Shown piece after piece: positions 23,472 to 36,496 of a DNA stretch of 64,000 nt. The stretch spans positions 1 to 64,000 of the forward strand of contig BLJB01000032.1 of the NCBI GenBank assembly GCA_013423325.1, read 5' to 3'. The first letter of the stretch is position 1, and each line of letters starts with the position of its first letter. The stretch is from Usnea hakonensis (taxonomy: Eukaryota > Ascomycota > Lecanoromycetes > Lecanorales > Parmeliaceae). The notes beneath the pieces are model-generated. The model was not told the DNA's origin, did not search any database, and was given only the letters and a program-made list of their open reading frames with translations. The position numbers and the translations under genes were made by a program.

Positions 23472-24258
23472 GTTTCGTGAAGAATGGCAGTCATGCTTGC
23501 TAATTCACTGCAGTTGGATAGGTATGCATTATAATAGGCGCCTTGCAATTAGATCGGCTCGCTGTGTTACAGTTATTAAGAGCGTGCCTTATTAAGATAC
23601 CCTAGACCGGTCAAGAGTTATTCACTTATTGCTTACCTACTTGAACTCATGACCAGAATCCAATATTGAGTCCCGGACCTACAGCAATAGATGACTTGGA
23701 AAGGTTGTTGAGTGAGGAGCATGGAGTTACCAACTATGACTGTGGTGTATTCTACACAAAGTCCGGAACAATTGCTTGGCTCGCAAGATTGGAGACCATT
23801 TCTGCCCCTCATTGAGTTTTGTGGCATTTCGAGAAGTCCTCAGAGTTTCCTCCGCCAGCAACGTCGAGAAAGGCGCATACATCCAATTGAAAGCCCAGGA
23901 ATTGCGATAGCGGAATGTCAAAGCAATCATTTGTCGGTCATCTTAGATCTCGCTTTATTCGGCAATCAGCAGGACTACGATAACATGCAACTGGATAGGT
24001 AGCCAAGGTAGCGATGTAAATGCTTGATCACATATTTCAAGGTCCCCGGGAACACCGCTCGTCCAAAGGTATCTCTTGTGCCATCGTCTGACACTCTGGG
24101 TACTGGTAGATGGGGTAGCTTAACTTGAATTGAAGCTAGGCTTGTGCTAGTTTTGGAGACCGTGGAGCATTGATCTCACTTACCACGGTCCTGAACCTCT
24201 AACTAAGGCACGGCTCAATTTGTGAAGCTAAAGATGCTTAAGTGGATGCTGAGAGCGG
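23472..24258. other. Convergent intergenic spacer, no gene seen
   Basis: About 790 bp lie between the 3' ends of RPB6 and the sirtuin. Several short frames occur on both strands but none has a recognisable motif or plausible splice partners. Confidence 0.4.
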
Positions 24259-25755
24259 CTATCTTTGATTGATCGAGAACGAATTGGGCGTGATTCGAGC
24301 ATAATCAGGGAGGACATGTTGTAGATTATCAACGACCTTGGGCAATAATTGATCTGCACTTTCGTTGCACCTAAATCCCAATTCGCCTTCGTTGGCTGTT
24401 TCCAAATCTGCGTAAAAGCTTTCCTCTCCTCTTACGCCTCCTAAATTCAGGATGCCTATAGGGAACCGTCGTTCTTTCGCTCTTTTCACGAGCCTCCAAG
24501 CTGAATAGGTGGCTAGACTGCTTCCAACGACTAAAATGCGACTGGATTCATCGATGGCTCTTTCGGCCGCAGCTTTGACGTCCGAAGCAATTGACTCCCC
24601 AAACATGACAACAGCAGGCTTCAGGACACCAGCGTTTGATGTAGGCGACCAAGCGCCATCATCATCGACCTCAACGGAAGCCCTTGTTCCGTCCGCCAAA
24701 ATTGGGGGACTTACGACACATGTAGGGCAGGCGGGATACCTGAAGGTTGTATACGGAGCGTCCGGTACATCCACATCTCCATCAGGATTACTCTTGAGCC
24801 CTCGTGCTTTTCTCTCGACAGGGTTTTCCGATTCCAATGCGCCAGTTATCAGCATCTCTTCCAAAAAACTTGCCCACTGCGGATTCAATGTCGAAAGTGA
24901 TATCTGGAAATCGCTCCTTGAGAGTTGATTGTGGCAATGAACACATATCAATGAACGTAGATAGCCGTGGAGCTCTATCGTTGGTAAGTCAGGGTGTGCC
25001 ATGGAATGGAACGAATCTACATCTGCATAGATTGCATTAGCTGCTGCTGAAGACATTCTCCATCAACCATGCTTCTGATGCAAATGCACCCACTCTGAGT
25101 AATCACGCTGCTGACCAACCCCATCTTGCCCAAATCTTTCACCGCAAAGTGTGCGACATTAGGCCTCGCCTTGTGCAGATTGGTCCATCCCAAAAAACTT
25201 CTTGCCCAATAACGCTTTCGGGCTTCGTGATTGGCGATGAACTCATGGTAGTAGATTGGCCTGTATGTTTTGTTCAAGGTGTACGTTCCCCCAATGCCAC
25301 GGTAATCAGCTAGACCAGAGGCAACGGATATTCCAGCTCCTGTAAGCAGCACCGCCTTTGTAGAAACATTGTCCACGGAAGACCGACGAATATAAGGCGA
25401 AATGGGAGCAGAGAGAAATCTGGTCAGAGCTTGCCTAGCGCCTGTCGGAGTATTGGCAAATCTAGGGATGATGTTGGGAGGAGGTAAGGGCCCTCTGGAT
25501 TAGGAGATTGAGGTTAGTACTGGCTAAGCATAACGCAAGAGAGTATATCAAGCCATGGCACAATTCTTGAGGACAAGACCTCCTGCGACATAGGGCAAGA
25601 CTTAGAATTTCAGTGCCATAGGGGACCATGAAGAGAATACGTACGTATAGGGTATTCTCATTAAAGGCTTTTTCATTAAGAGACATTGATGCAGCTGTTG
25701 GACAGAATGAGGCTGTCTTGGACAAATACCGAGAATAAGAAGTTGTGGACGTCAT
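24259..25755 (-). CDS. Sir2-family NAD-dependent deacylase (class II, SIRT4-like)
   Basis: Exons 25755-25641, 25492-25094 and 25022-24259 give 425 residues. The NAD-binding motif is LLTGAGISVASGLADYRG. Then come ARSFLGWTNLHKARPN, VITQNVDSFH (formed across the second splice) and the catalytic His in TIELHGYL. A zinc ribbon is seen as CVHC and CPTC. MFGESI and VVGSSLATY complete the Rossmann half, and the C-terminus is typical. The YWARSF-type insert is shared with bacterial/mitochondrial SIRT4-like enzymes, so a mitochondrial lysine deacylase or ADP-ribosyltransferase is likely. The first splice is the least certain part: only a phase-1 donor (GTATTC) keeps the frame, although a stronger-looking GTACGT lies next to it. 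The gene is divergent from the CDF transporter. Confidence 0.88.
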
Positions 25756-25991
25756 GTACTCGTACCAAGCTTAAAAATTAAGGGTAAAAAAGGTGCTCGT
25801 TCCAAAAGACTACGGGTAAAATGATAAGTGCCAATTCTTCCAGGTACAGTATAAAATTGCGAGATCACACAAGTAGATGGAGGCCGAAAGCAATCCTCGT
25901 CAATCTACATGTGCCCATCCATTCCAAGTGGACAGGTCTGGTATCAACATCTGATGCTCACCCTGGTCGTGGCGGTCAAAGTCCAGCTCTC

Positions 25992-27783
25992 ATGCCGCTT
26001 CCTCGAGCCTGGCAAAGCTTCGAGGCGCGTGCTCATCTCACCTATCTTCTTCTCCCCAAATTGAGTTGCCGAGCCGTGGTTAGGACACATCACCATCACA
26101 CGCATGTTCCACTATCCTCTTTTGTCAAACTATCTTCATCTACCTCTTACCACACAAGTCCTCTCTTGAACCCATTAAGTAGCCACTTCCACCGCCGGCC
26201 AAGTCCCGTTATGAGCTCTACGACCCTGACGCGCCCCCACAGTGGCCACTCACATCAGCACCATCATGATAACACATACCTTGTCTCTACAGATAAAAAA
26301 GATGCAGGTGTCCGTATTACGCGAATTGGTCTCTACGTCAATTTCTGTATGGCTATTGGTAAAGGTCTGGGTGGTTACTTCCTGAACTCACAATCCCTCG
26401 TCGCCGATGCCTTCCACTCCCTTACGGACCTCGTCTCCGACTTCTTGACATTGGCAACAGTGTCTTGGTCACTGAAACCTCCAACTTCTAGATTTCCTAG
26501 CGGATATGGCAAGATCGAAAGCCTGGGATCGTTAGGGGTTAGTAGCCTGTTGCTAGCGGGTGGTATCGGTCTCGGCTGGCACTCGTGTGAATTATTATAC
26601 TCAAACTTTTTCCTCGATGCTGCCTCTTCAATGGCAGAACATGACCATCACCATGGCGGAGGAATTTTCTCTCACTCGCATAGCCACAATCCTGCAGATA
26701 TGGGGATTCCAAACGTTCATGCGGCTTGGATCGCTGGTGGTTCTATAATAGTCAAGGAATATCTTTATCGTGCCAGTAAGTCAAGCATACTTCTCCGGGA
26801 AGTTCTGTTTCCCTCAACGTTTGATTTGTTTGTTGAATACCCTTGCCAGAGATATTAGCATTTGCTTTGTTACCCTCATTCAGTTCTAACACAATTTCAA
26901 AGTGATTTCACACGTCTATCCATATCATTAGAAGGTTATCCGTCCTTCTGACAATGAGCTCCCATGGAAAGCACAACTCTAGTCGCAGTACCCTCTCGCA
27001 TCTCATTGCCTTATGTAGTGCTGTCACTCAGCTTAAGAGAAGCCAGCCCACTTGTTGCTTCACTAGCTATCTGCGGCACAAGACAGTGGCTAACGTGGTG
27101 TCTCGATAGCTATGAAAATCGCCAAGGAGCGCAAGTCCTCAGTCTTAGCTTCAAATGCCGTTCACCACCGAATAGATTCGCTGACTAGTATTGTCGCTCT
27201 CGTTGCTATTGTCGGCTCCCACGTGTTGGACAATGTCTCATGGCTCGATCCAGTTGGGGGTCTTGTCGTTTCAATGATGGTAATCCGAGCTGGCTGGGGT
27301 AATACTGGTTCTGCCCTACTTGAATTAGCAGACGTTGGAGTCGCCGAGGAAATCAAGGCTTCTGTTCGAAGAACAGCTTCAAAGGCACTCGCGGAGAAAT
27401 CCTTTGGATCGGAACCAGTCATGGCCAACCAAGTTGAAGTTCGAGATGTGCAAGGGGTGAAAGCCGGACAGAATTATTTGATGAATATCGAACTTGCAGT
27501 GCCAGGGGAATGGACAGTGCAAGGAACACGGAAAATCGAAGATATAATCCGAGAGAGGATCGGTTCGAATGTCAGAGGCGTACGCAGAGTCAGAGTCAGA
27601 TTCGTGGCCAAAAGCCAGAAAGCGCCAAATTTTGCCGACGAATTCATTGGCGGAGACGTCTCCCCTAGGAGCAGTCCAGAGCCAGACCATCCAGACCACT
27701 ACGATAGCGACTCTCACAAGCACATCACGGATCACCCTCACGAACAGTCGCCGTCCATTGGCGACGTGAGGAAAAGGAGCTGA
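25992..27783 (+). CDS. Cation diffusion facilitator, MMT1/2-like mitochondrial metal transporter
   Basis: Exons 25992-26775 and 27110-27783 give 485 residues; the ATG at 25821 in the same frame would add 57 more. The chosen start gives an Arg/Leu/Ser-rich presequence. A His-rich loop (HSGHSHQHHHD) is followed by the CDF transmembrane domain, with TM2 DAFHSLTDLVSDF carrying the metal-binding HxxxD. A second His loop (HDHHHGGGIF) follows, then TMKIAKERKSSVLASNAVHHRIDS (HxxxD again) formed across the splice. The C-terminal CDF cytosolic domain and an acidic His-rich tail complete it. The order and motifs match the yeast mitochondrial transporters Mmt1/Mmt2, which move iron. The 334-bp intron is long for this locus but has normal borders. 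Confidence 0.9.
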
Positions 27784-28288
27784 CAATCTTTGTTCGGGAC
27801 AGACAGCAGACAGATAAACCAAAGTTTAGAGACTCCTTTGCCACGAGACTTACCTACCTCTGCAGAGCCACGCTACCCTACAGGATCTACGCACGGGTAA
27901 CTTTCCTTGAATCCGGGTAAATCAACGCGCTAGGCGTGGAGCCAAAAATAGAAATGGAAAAAGAAAGATTGGGAATGATTTGCGTCATTGTGAGACTCTA
28001 CCTCCCAACGACAATGCAAATTTTTTCTTGACGAATTGGTACTGTCAGACTAAACCCAAAGCACCCCAGAAGAAAAGCCTGATATAGAGTCTTATCACTT
28101 GCCCGTCTTGTTGCTCATTGTTATTTGCACGGCCGACCCATTCTTGGCTTTGTGAGGTTCAATATACGTCATTTCACTTCGCACCAAAGTTGCTTTGCAA
28201 AACCCAAATTCCATACCTTCTTCTACCTTAAAAGTTTATCGTTATAGGAGCATTCTCCCAATTACTTTACTCCACACACTAGGGGATA
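27784..28288. other. Promoter region of xylulokinase
   Basis: This is intergenic DNA between two tandem plus-strand genes. It shows no ORF or repeat of note. Confidence 0.4.
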
Positions 28289-30514
28289 ATGATCGACAAG
28301 AGCCCGTTATATTTGGGCTTTGACCTTTCTACTCAGCAGCTCAAAGTGATTGCCATTACTTCCGACCTCAAAGTTACTTATGAGGCTGTCTTTGACTTCG
28401 ATGCCGATGCAGCTGCATTTGGCATAAAGAAGGGTGTACTGACCAATGAAGCTGAGCGCGAGGTCTATGCTCCAGTGAAAATGTGGCTGCAGGCCATTGA
28501 CAGTGTATTGCAGAAATTGCAGAATAAAGGTATTGACTTTGAGAGGGTGCGAGGGATCTCTGGTGCAGGGCAACAGCATGGTAGTGTTTACTGGAGTAAA
28601 GATAGTGAAGATGCTTTGCGAAATTTGCATGAGGGCAGATCGCTGGAAGCGCAACTGCAGCATGCATTCTCGTTTCCCTACAGTCCCAATTGGCAGGATA
28701 GTAGTACGCAATCGGAGTGTGACACATTTGACGAGCATCTAGGGGACGATGTTCAACTCGCCTTATGTACTGGTAGCAAGGCTCATCATGTAAGACGACT
28801 TCCTTTCCTCGATCCGCAGAACAAAGCTCCATGTTCCAATTGCCAATCGTATTATACATTTGACGCCGTATAGGATATGAAAAGCTATACCTTCAATCAT
28901 GTCCGTTTTCAAGTCTCGGCTAATGTAGGAATCGCAGCGTTTCACAGGACCTCAAATCTTACGGTTCAGGCACCAACACCCTGACGCATATGCAAAGACT
29001 TCTCGCATTTCACTGGTGTCATCTTTTCTTGCCTCGATTTTTCTTGGCAGAATAGCTCCCATTGATATCGCAGACGTCTGTGGCATGAATCTGTTTGACA
29101 TCAAGGCAGGTAGCTACAACCAGGAGCTGCTGGCTTTAGCCGGTGGCTCCTCTGACCTTGAAAGCAAACTGGGCCAGGTCCCGGAAGATGGGGGAAGTAG
29201 CTTTGGTAGCATTAGCCCATACTTTGTTCGACGTTATGGCTTCGATCATGCATGCATGATAGCTCCCTTTACTGGTGACAATCCCTGTAAGTACCTTCTC
29301 CGTGAAATCTTCCTTTGGACAGTGTCCGGAGTCTTCCGAGATGTCTCGGGGCTGCCCACCTATTCTGCAGACATGTTTCAAAGCTTAGCACAGGCCCTCA
29401 GATAGGCCGTACTGACTCCGAATAGCCACAATCCTTGCGTTACCTCTTCGGCCACTTGACGCAATGATTTCGCTCGGTACCAGCACCACCTTCCTGACCA
29501 CGGTGCCTCACTATAAACCAGACCCAGCGGTACATTTTATGAACCAGTAAGCACACTTCCGTAGTCTTCTATACCTCTTATTCAGCCTGAGACATATCGA
29601 TTGTCAAGACCTATGTCTTGATCCCCAAAATGCCTTCAGACTCTACAATCCGTCTAATAATGGAAATGAATTGCTATAGCCCTACCACACCGGGGCTTTA
29701 TCTTTTCATGCTATGCTACAAGAACGGTGTGTTCATTTCCATTATCACGTGCCTTCTAATGACCTCTTCCTTACGTGACTTAGGGGGTCTTGCGCGGGAA
29801 CAAATCCGAGACTCTTTGCCACCGAACCCTCCTCGAAGTCCAGACCGTTGGGTAACTTTCAACTATCATGCTACACGCACTCGCCCTCTCGGTGCTTCTA
29901 CTGAGAGTTCTCCGGCCAAGATAGCCCTTTATTTCCCTCGGCCTGAGATTGTTCCAAATGTTCAGGCAGGCATGTACAGATACACCTTTGATGGTCAACA
30001 ACCCAGGCTCTCTTCTCCATCCGAATGGAAACTTCCCGAAGATGACTGCCGAGCCATTATAGAGTCTCAATTGCTATCTTTGCGCTTACGAAGCCGTGAA
30101 ATTCTAGCTCCCCCGACTCAAAATCCCCAAAACGTCCCAGCTCAACCAAGAAGAATCTACCTTGTCGGAGGCGGCAGTCAGAACACCGCCATCGCAAAGC
30201 TCGCAGGGGAGATCCTGGGTGGCATAGAAGGTGTTTATCGCCTCGATGTGGGTGGTAATGCATGTGCATTAGGAAGCGCATATAAGGCTGTCTGGGCTGT
30301 CGAAAGAAAACCAAAGGAAACTTTTGAGGACTTGATAGGCAAAAGATGGAGGGAGGAGGAATTTGTCGAGAAGATAGGCGATGGGTATGAGGAAGCTCGG
30401 TATCGAATCTATGAGAAAGGAGTCTCAGGATTGGAGGCTGTTGAAAAGGATATACTGACGAGGCAGGCCATTGATATGGGCAAAGCAAGTACTACGGGAG
30501 CTGAACAGGTCTGA
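28289..30514 (+). CDS. XKS1: D-xylulose kinase (FGGY family)
   Basis: Five exons (28289-28789, 28938-29286, 29426-29546, 29680-29726, 29784-30514) give 582 residues, the normal fungal xylulokinase length. Motifs are YLGFDLSTQQLKVIAI (first phosphate loop), GISGAGQQHGSVYW, RIAPIDIADVCGMNL, LPLRPLDAMISLGTSTTF (built across a splice) and the ATP-site YLVGGGSQNTAIAKLAGEI. The enzyme phosphorylates D-xylulose to xylulose 5-phosphate, the entry of pentose sugars into the pentose phosphate pathway. Three introns of 148, 139 and 133 bp are longer than the locus norm but do not resemble one another. Transketolase, a user of the product, is 31 kb away and not obviously co-regulated. Confidence 0.94.
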
Positions 30515-30670
30515 AATTCTCTCGAGTTCATTTCGGACTCGAGTCTCTCGGATCAACTGCGACCGTAGGTCCGAGATCTGTATTTCTTGTGAGACTTCTT
30601 GTGGTTTTCTTTGACCACTTTTTACGTATCATGAGCTTTATGCCAAAAAAACAATCGACTAGTCACCCCA

Positions 30671-30745
30671 TGTGGTAAATACTAAGGTAGATACCTTACC
30701 TTACTCCGCTACCTTACCTTCTAAGGTGTAGATTCATAAAGTAGG
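30671..30745. repeat. AAGGTA/TACCTT motif cluster upstream of TFIIIA
   Basis: Six copies of AAGGTA-like motifs in both orientations lie within 75 bp, in the 363-bp spacer before TFIIIA. They include inverted pairs that could fold. The same motif is seen upstream of other genes in the window. The rest of 30515-30877 shows nothing else. Confidence 0.5.
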
Positions 30746-30877
30746 GCTGACCGTACCACCGTACCCATAGCGCTAGTAGATGAAGCGCGCCAAGATGTTC
30801 CTCGCACACGATGGAAAAGAAAATAACATTCTAGCTGCTACTGTCGTGGATGCATAAAGTACCAAAAGCATGTGAAC

Positions 30878-32673
30878 ATGGACGCCTTGTCGGTCTTTGA
30901 CGCTGACGCTGACGCTCTCGAGCTATCCTTTCGGGGTACTAAAAGGAAGGCCATAGACGCAGGTGCAAAGGGTCGAGGAAACAAAACGCCCATTCACTGC
31001 GGTTTGCTCAGAAACGGTGCTTATAATGATAAATATTGACCAATTGTCCAGGCTCCGACGCCTCTAGTTACAGATCGCAATCATGTAGCGATTTGGACGA
31101 AGATTATCGCGTCACCAGGAGTGTTGCAACACCACCGACCCCCATTTCGCCTAAAGCATCGCCTCGGCATCCCTCCGATCTTCTCAAGATCCACCGCTGC
31201 ACACACGAGGGCTGCGAGAAGTCTTTCAATCGCCCTGCAAAATTAGCTCAGCACTTTCGGTCTCACACCAATACTAGACCATTTGTATGTCCTCATATTC
31301 TGTGCACCAAGGATTTCCTCCGCGAATCTCACTTGAAGCACCACGTCAAATCCGCGCATTCGGACGTCCGTGACTACAAATGTGAGTGGGAGGACTGTGG
31401 CAAAAGCTTCGTTACGGCAACGCGATTGAAGAGGCATCGTGCTGCTCATGAAGGCAGGGAGAAGTTCAGATGTACTGTCGGTGGTTGCAGTCAGACCTTT
31501 CGAAAGCATGGAACGCTGCAGAGGCACATTCTAACCGTTCACGAAGGGAGGAAACCATTCATCTGCGAAGTTACAGACTTTGATGGAACTCAATGTCAAG
31601 CCAGCTTCGACACTGAAGGGCAACTGAAGTCTCACGCTGGAAGAGTCCATGAAGTCAACAACTTTCTGTGTACTTTGTGCTCGTATGAAGGTCACCATTC
31701 CAAAGGCAACACGATGTTGGAGAAACTCGAGCCATCGTTTTTAACACATGCTGCGTTACAAGAACATATGAAAAATGAGCATCCTCCGACTTGCAGAGAG
31801 TGTGGACAGGTATGCAAGTCGCTGCGGGATCTCAAGAGTCATATTGAAGTAATGCATGGAGCTTTTGATGCCAAGGATCCATTAGCTCATTATTGCCCGG
31901 AACAAGGATGTGGACGAGGCTTCACGAAGAAGGGCAATCTCAAAATACATATTCAAATCAGTCATGGTTTGAATCGATTCGTTTGCCGTGAGACTGATCC
32001 ATCAAAATCGAGTCAAATTATAGGTTGGGACGAAAAATATCCCTGTGGGAAAGCTTCGATGACAGCAGCAAGTCTTGAAGAGCACATACGCATAGCTCAT
32101 CAAGGCTTTGCATCGTCACATAAATTAAAGAGACAGGCCAAGCATGACGTTTCGCCTGCGCCTGCTCGCACGCATCAAGTGTCCATTCTCACACGACTCA
32201 CAGGCGCTGGCTATGAAGAAGAAAGCGGAAGACATATTCCGTGTCTGGTATTAGGCTGCAATCACCGCTTTCTAAGAGAGTACGATCTCGAGGTTCACAT
32301 ACAGTCTCGTCATGGTTTGGCAGATCTCGGGGTACGGGAGATGCTGATGGATCAGGAAGACTTGTATGATCAGCAGACCCAACAGGGCATTCCAACTTCT
32401 GCATCTGAGCAGAATCTAGATACTGAAGGGACGCTCGATATGCACTTGGACAATGATGTCGACGTCGTTTATGGAAACACTCATGTGGAAGGAGCTTCAA
32501 AGGTCGATGACTTCTGGCTTGGGGGCCAGCCACACCACGACAGAGAAGGAAATGACGGTTGGTTGCGTGATGAAATGGAGATGTCGTGTTTAATTGATGG
32601 AGGGTGTACAATGGAAAGGCACGAAATGGTCGATGGTCAAGAGGTGGATGTTATCGACCCAGCACTTAAGTGA
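30878..32673 (+). CDS. Transcription factor IIIA, C2H2 zinc-finger protein
   Basis: Exon 30878-30962 and exon 31052-32673 (89-bp intron, phase 1) give 568 residues. From about residue 85 there is an array of about ten C2H2 fingers. They begin HRCTHEGCEKSFNRPAKL, then CPHILCTKDFLRESHL, CEWEDCGKSFVTATRL and CTVGGCSQTFRKHGTL. Longer and irregular fingers follow (CEVTDFDGTQC; the sixth with a long insert; the ninth with an extended Cys-Cys loop), and the last is CLVLGCNHRFLREYDL. Nine or more tandem fingers with irregular central ones are the TFIIIA pattern. The protein binds the 5S rRNA gene internal promoter and 5S RNA. The acidic C-terminal 140 residues lack fingers. The first exon is supported by frame and splice phase only. 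Confidence 0.85.
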
Positions 32674-33153
32674 AGAGCTTGGGTGCCTTGCATGCTCAAT
32701 GGCTTTAAATCATCCATAGCATCATCAGATGTATAATAACTCAAAAGTAATACATGATTTATCTATGCTCTTTCCTGTCTCACAGCATTCCCAATTCGCG
32801 CTTGTAGCTTGGGTTGAATATGCTGAGTGCATACACTCAAGGTTTTGCCAACCGACATTTCTCGCGTGACCATTTTTGGCGAATGAAACATGAGTTACAT
32901 AACCCAGTCCTCTATTCTCAGACACAAACACCCTTGATATATTCTAACACATAATCATCGGCTGCTCCATCCCCAATATTTTCTCGCCCCAAACCACAGT
33001 CTGCCTCTGAAGCGGACAACACCTGCACCTATGACTCGATAGCACGACTCAAGGCTTTACCAGTCAGACTGGCGGGCAGCTTGAAAGAAAGATACCTGTG
33101 TGCGTAGAAGCCGTCTTGGGCCCATAAGTCCTTCTTTCAGAGGGAGTATCGGT
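32674..33153. other. Intergenic between TFIIIA and LOS1
   Basis: No coding frame or repeat is supported. It presumably contains the TFIIIA 3' UTR and the LOS1 promoter. Confidence 0.4.
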
Positions 33154-36100
33154 ATGGACGCACAGGCATGTCTATCCAGCCGCCCTAATCTACGCAGACC
33201 AATGGCTCTAATATCTAGTCTTGAATATAGGTCCAGAATGCTATTGAGATTGCATGGAATCCTCGTGCCGAACAGTCCCTCAAATCACAAGCGTTTGACT
33301 TCCTCAATCAGCTACGCTCCGAACCGCAAGGATGGCAAATATGTTTCTCGCTGGCTCTGCGAGATCCAAAGCCTTCCGAAGTGGTCCGGCATGTCTCACT
33401 TGATATTGTCAATAATGCTATAAAAGCTGGATATTTAGGGGACCAAGATCTGCTTTTGTTGAGGGACAACATACTAGCATATATGCAGACCACCTACGGC
33501 GCCACTGGTAGCAGCAACGTCCAGCTTGATCCCGTGTCCATCCAGAACAAGATTACACAAACTGTCACGAACCTCTTCACCACCTTGTATGCTGAGCTTT
33601 GGACGCCTTTCTTCCATGATATCCTTAATTTGACGGTAATTACTGGTTCGACCTCAAGGGACAATGCTGCTGGGGTCATGCTGTATCTTCGCATACTAGT
33701 TTCCGTGCATGACGATATTGCAGACGTTTTATTGTCGAGAACACCTGAAGAACAGAGAAGAGACAATGACCTCAAAGATTTGGTGAGACAGCGGGATACC
33801 GCCATGATCGCGTCCTCGTGGCATGAAATCATTGAGCACTGGAGGTCAAGAGATGACTCTATTGTAAAACTCTGTCTGTCGACTATTGGAAGATGGGTCA
33901 CTTGGACGGACATTTCGTTGGCAGTCAATGATTCTCTGCTTAGTCTACTCTTCGAATATCTCAACTCCCCACAGCACTCAAATGGCGATGAACCACTCCA
34001 GGAGCGACGTGAGGCCGCAATTGAAGCCTTCATCGATATCTTGAGCAAGAAGATGAGCGCCAGCGACAAGCTTGAACTGGTTGACGTGCTCAAGGTTAAT
34101 GTAGCTGTAACGCAACTTATAGGAAGCCGAGAGTTGGCCGAAATGCGCTCCACAGCGAACTACGATACTGACCTTGCGGAAGGCGTTGCTAAACTAGTCA
34201 ACAATGTCGTATGCGATATCGTCAAAGCTCTCGATAATCCCCAAAGCAGCGACTCAGTATCGCAACGTGGAGGCGCCCAACTCAGGACCTTTCTACCGCA
34301 TGTATTGCACTTCCTCTCAGATGAGTACGACGAGATATGTTCTACGGTAATTCCTTGTCTGACGGAACTTCTTACGTTACTACGCAAGAAAGTCAAGTCC
34401 AGTAGTACCTTAGCCTATGAGAGCTCTGCTATGTTACCACTGATTATTGACGTGGTCATTTCAAAGACAAAGTATGATGAGACTTCATTCTGGGGACAAG
34501 ACGACGCTCAAACGGACGAGGCAGAGTTTCAAGAGCTTCGTAAGCGACTGCATGTCTTGCAGAAAGCCGTCGCTGCGGTAGATGAAAAGTTGTATATAGA
34601 AAAGATAAGACAAGTCGTCATGTCGACGTTTGATAGATTTCAGAGCCAAAACGGTCAGCTCGACTGGAGGGATCTTGAGCTCGCTATGCACGAGATGGAG
34701 TTGTTTGGAGAACTAGGCTACAGACACGGTGGACTCTATAGCAAGACAAAGCCAGTCACCATAGCTGCTGAACACTTGATTGGGATGATGTTTAAGCTTG
34801 TCGAAACAGGTACATCCTTATACCGCCAGACCGAAAGACCGCAAGCTGAGTATGTACAGATGTCGCTTCATTCTCGCATCCGGCCGTCCAGCTGCAGTAT
34901 ATGATCATCTGCGAGCGGTATTACAGTTTCTTCGAAGCAAATCCCCATCTCATCACTCGCGTGCTGGATAGCTTTGTTCGATTTGTGCATCACGATCATA
35001 TCAAAGTTAGATTGCGATCATGGTATCTTTTCCACAGGTTTGTTAAACATGTACGGCAACATACTGGAAGCATTGCTGAAACCGTCATTCAATCTCTGGG
35101 TGATCTGCTCCCAATCAATGCTGAGTTGCCAGAAGAGGCATCTGAGAGTGACAACGAAGACATGTCATCAACTGAAAATGACCAGTCAGCGGTTGCAAGG
35201 TTCAACAGCCAGCTCTATTTATACGAGACTATCGGTTGCATCTGTTCAGCACATTCTATACCTACTGAAACTCAAGTTCTGCTTATTAGATCGGTCACCC
35301 ATCCACTGTTCTCTGATTTACAAGCGCACCTTAATGAAGCGAAAGCAGGCGACAAACGAGCAATCCTGCAAGTTCATCATCTGATCATGGCTTTGGGTAC
35401 TCTTGCCCGGGGTTTCTCGGATTATATGCCGTCAGCGAATCTAAGTACCGCTCCACCACCCGCAAAAGTAATATGTGAAGAATACGCCAGGTCAGCCGAA
35501 GCTATACTTGTTGCATTGGAAGGTCTCAGATCTTCGTTTGACGTTCGCGAGGCCGCAAGATTTGCCTTCTCGCGACTGTTGAATGTGCTAGGCAGTCAGA
35601 TTTTGCCCCAACTACCTAGGTGGATTGATGGTCTACTGTCCGAAAGATCGACCAAAGACGAGATGGCTGTTTTCATGAAACTCCTCGACCAGGTCGTCTT
35701 TGGCTTCAAATCAGAGATCTATGATATTCTGAACACCCTTCTCACGCCTTTTCTGCAACGAGTTTTTGCAGGCATCGGGGAGCCGGTAGCCGGCACCGAT
35801 GATGAGATCCAACTTACCGAGCTGAAACGTGAGTATCTTGCATTCTTGTTGGTCATACTCAATAATGGCCTGGAGTCAGTACTCGTCAGTGAAGGTATGA
35901 TTTCGTAGCCTTGAGCCTAACACCTGTTGCTTATCAATTATAGCCAATCAACCCACTTTCGCGACCGTTATTTCCACCATTGAGCATCTCACCAAAGATA
36001 TCACCGACTTTCAAACGGCCAAGCTAGCTTTCTCGGTCTTGACTCGCATGGCCTTCACATGGGGCGGCCCGGACTTCCAATCGCCAGCTTCGACCATTGG

Positions 36101-36496
36101 GGACCCGACTGCTTCATACAGGAGTCCTCAACCGAAACTCCCTGGTTTCGATCGTTTCATGATTGTCACGTTTTCACCTACATGTTGGGCGATTCCGAGC
36201 AATCCCAAGTTTGACCCAAAGGATGCACAGGGCAAGCAAGCGTTGGGTGAGGCCGCGGCCCTTCAGAAGGCCATCTATACCAAGACAGGTCAGGAATTTC
36301 TGAACTGGCTAAAGGATACAGAGCTCAGTGGGATGGGGATGGATAGTGGCACGATCAATGAGTATTTGCACGCATTATGCACCTCGGACACGAAAGAGTT
36401 CCAACAGTTTTTCAAGGTATGCACGCTCTGGGTCGTAATTTCATACCGAGATTACTGACTCAACGTTAGGATCTCGTTCTGAGAAGCACTAGGTGA
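33154..36496 (+). CDS. LOS1: Exportin-T, tRNA nuclear exporter
   Basis: Five exons (33154-33165, 33231-34809, 34860-35894, 35944-36416, 36470-36496) give 1041 residues. Exon 1 is only four codons (MDAQ) and is followed by a GC-AG intron. The join gives MDAQVQNAIEIAWNPRAEQS, the canonical exportin-T start. Exon 2 carries the importin-beta-like N-terminus (SEVVRHVSLDIVNNAIKAG) and the exportin-1-like region (LYAELWTPFFHDIL). HEAT repeats continue through exons 3 and 4. The last exon codes DLVLRSTR. With Ran-GTP the protein carries mature tRNAs out of the nucleus. Length and domain order are as expected. Confidence 0.95.
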
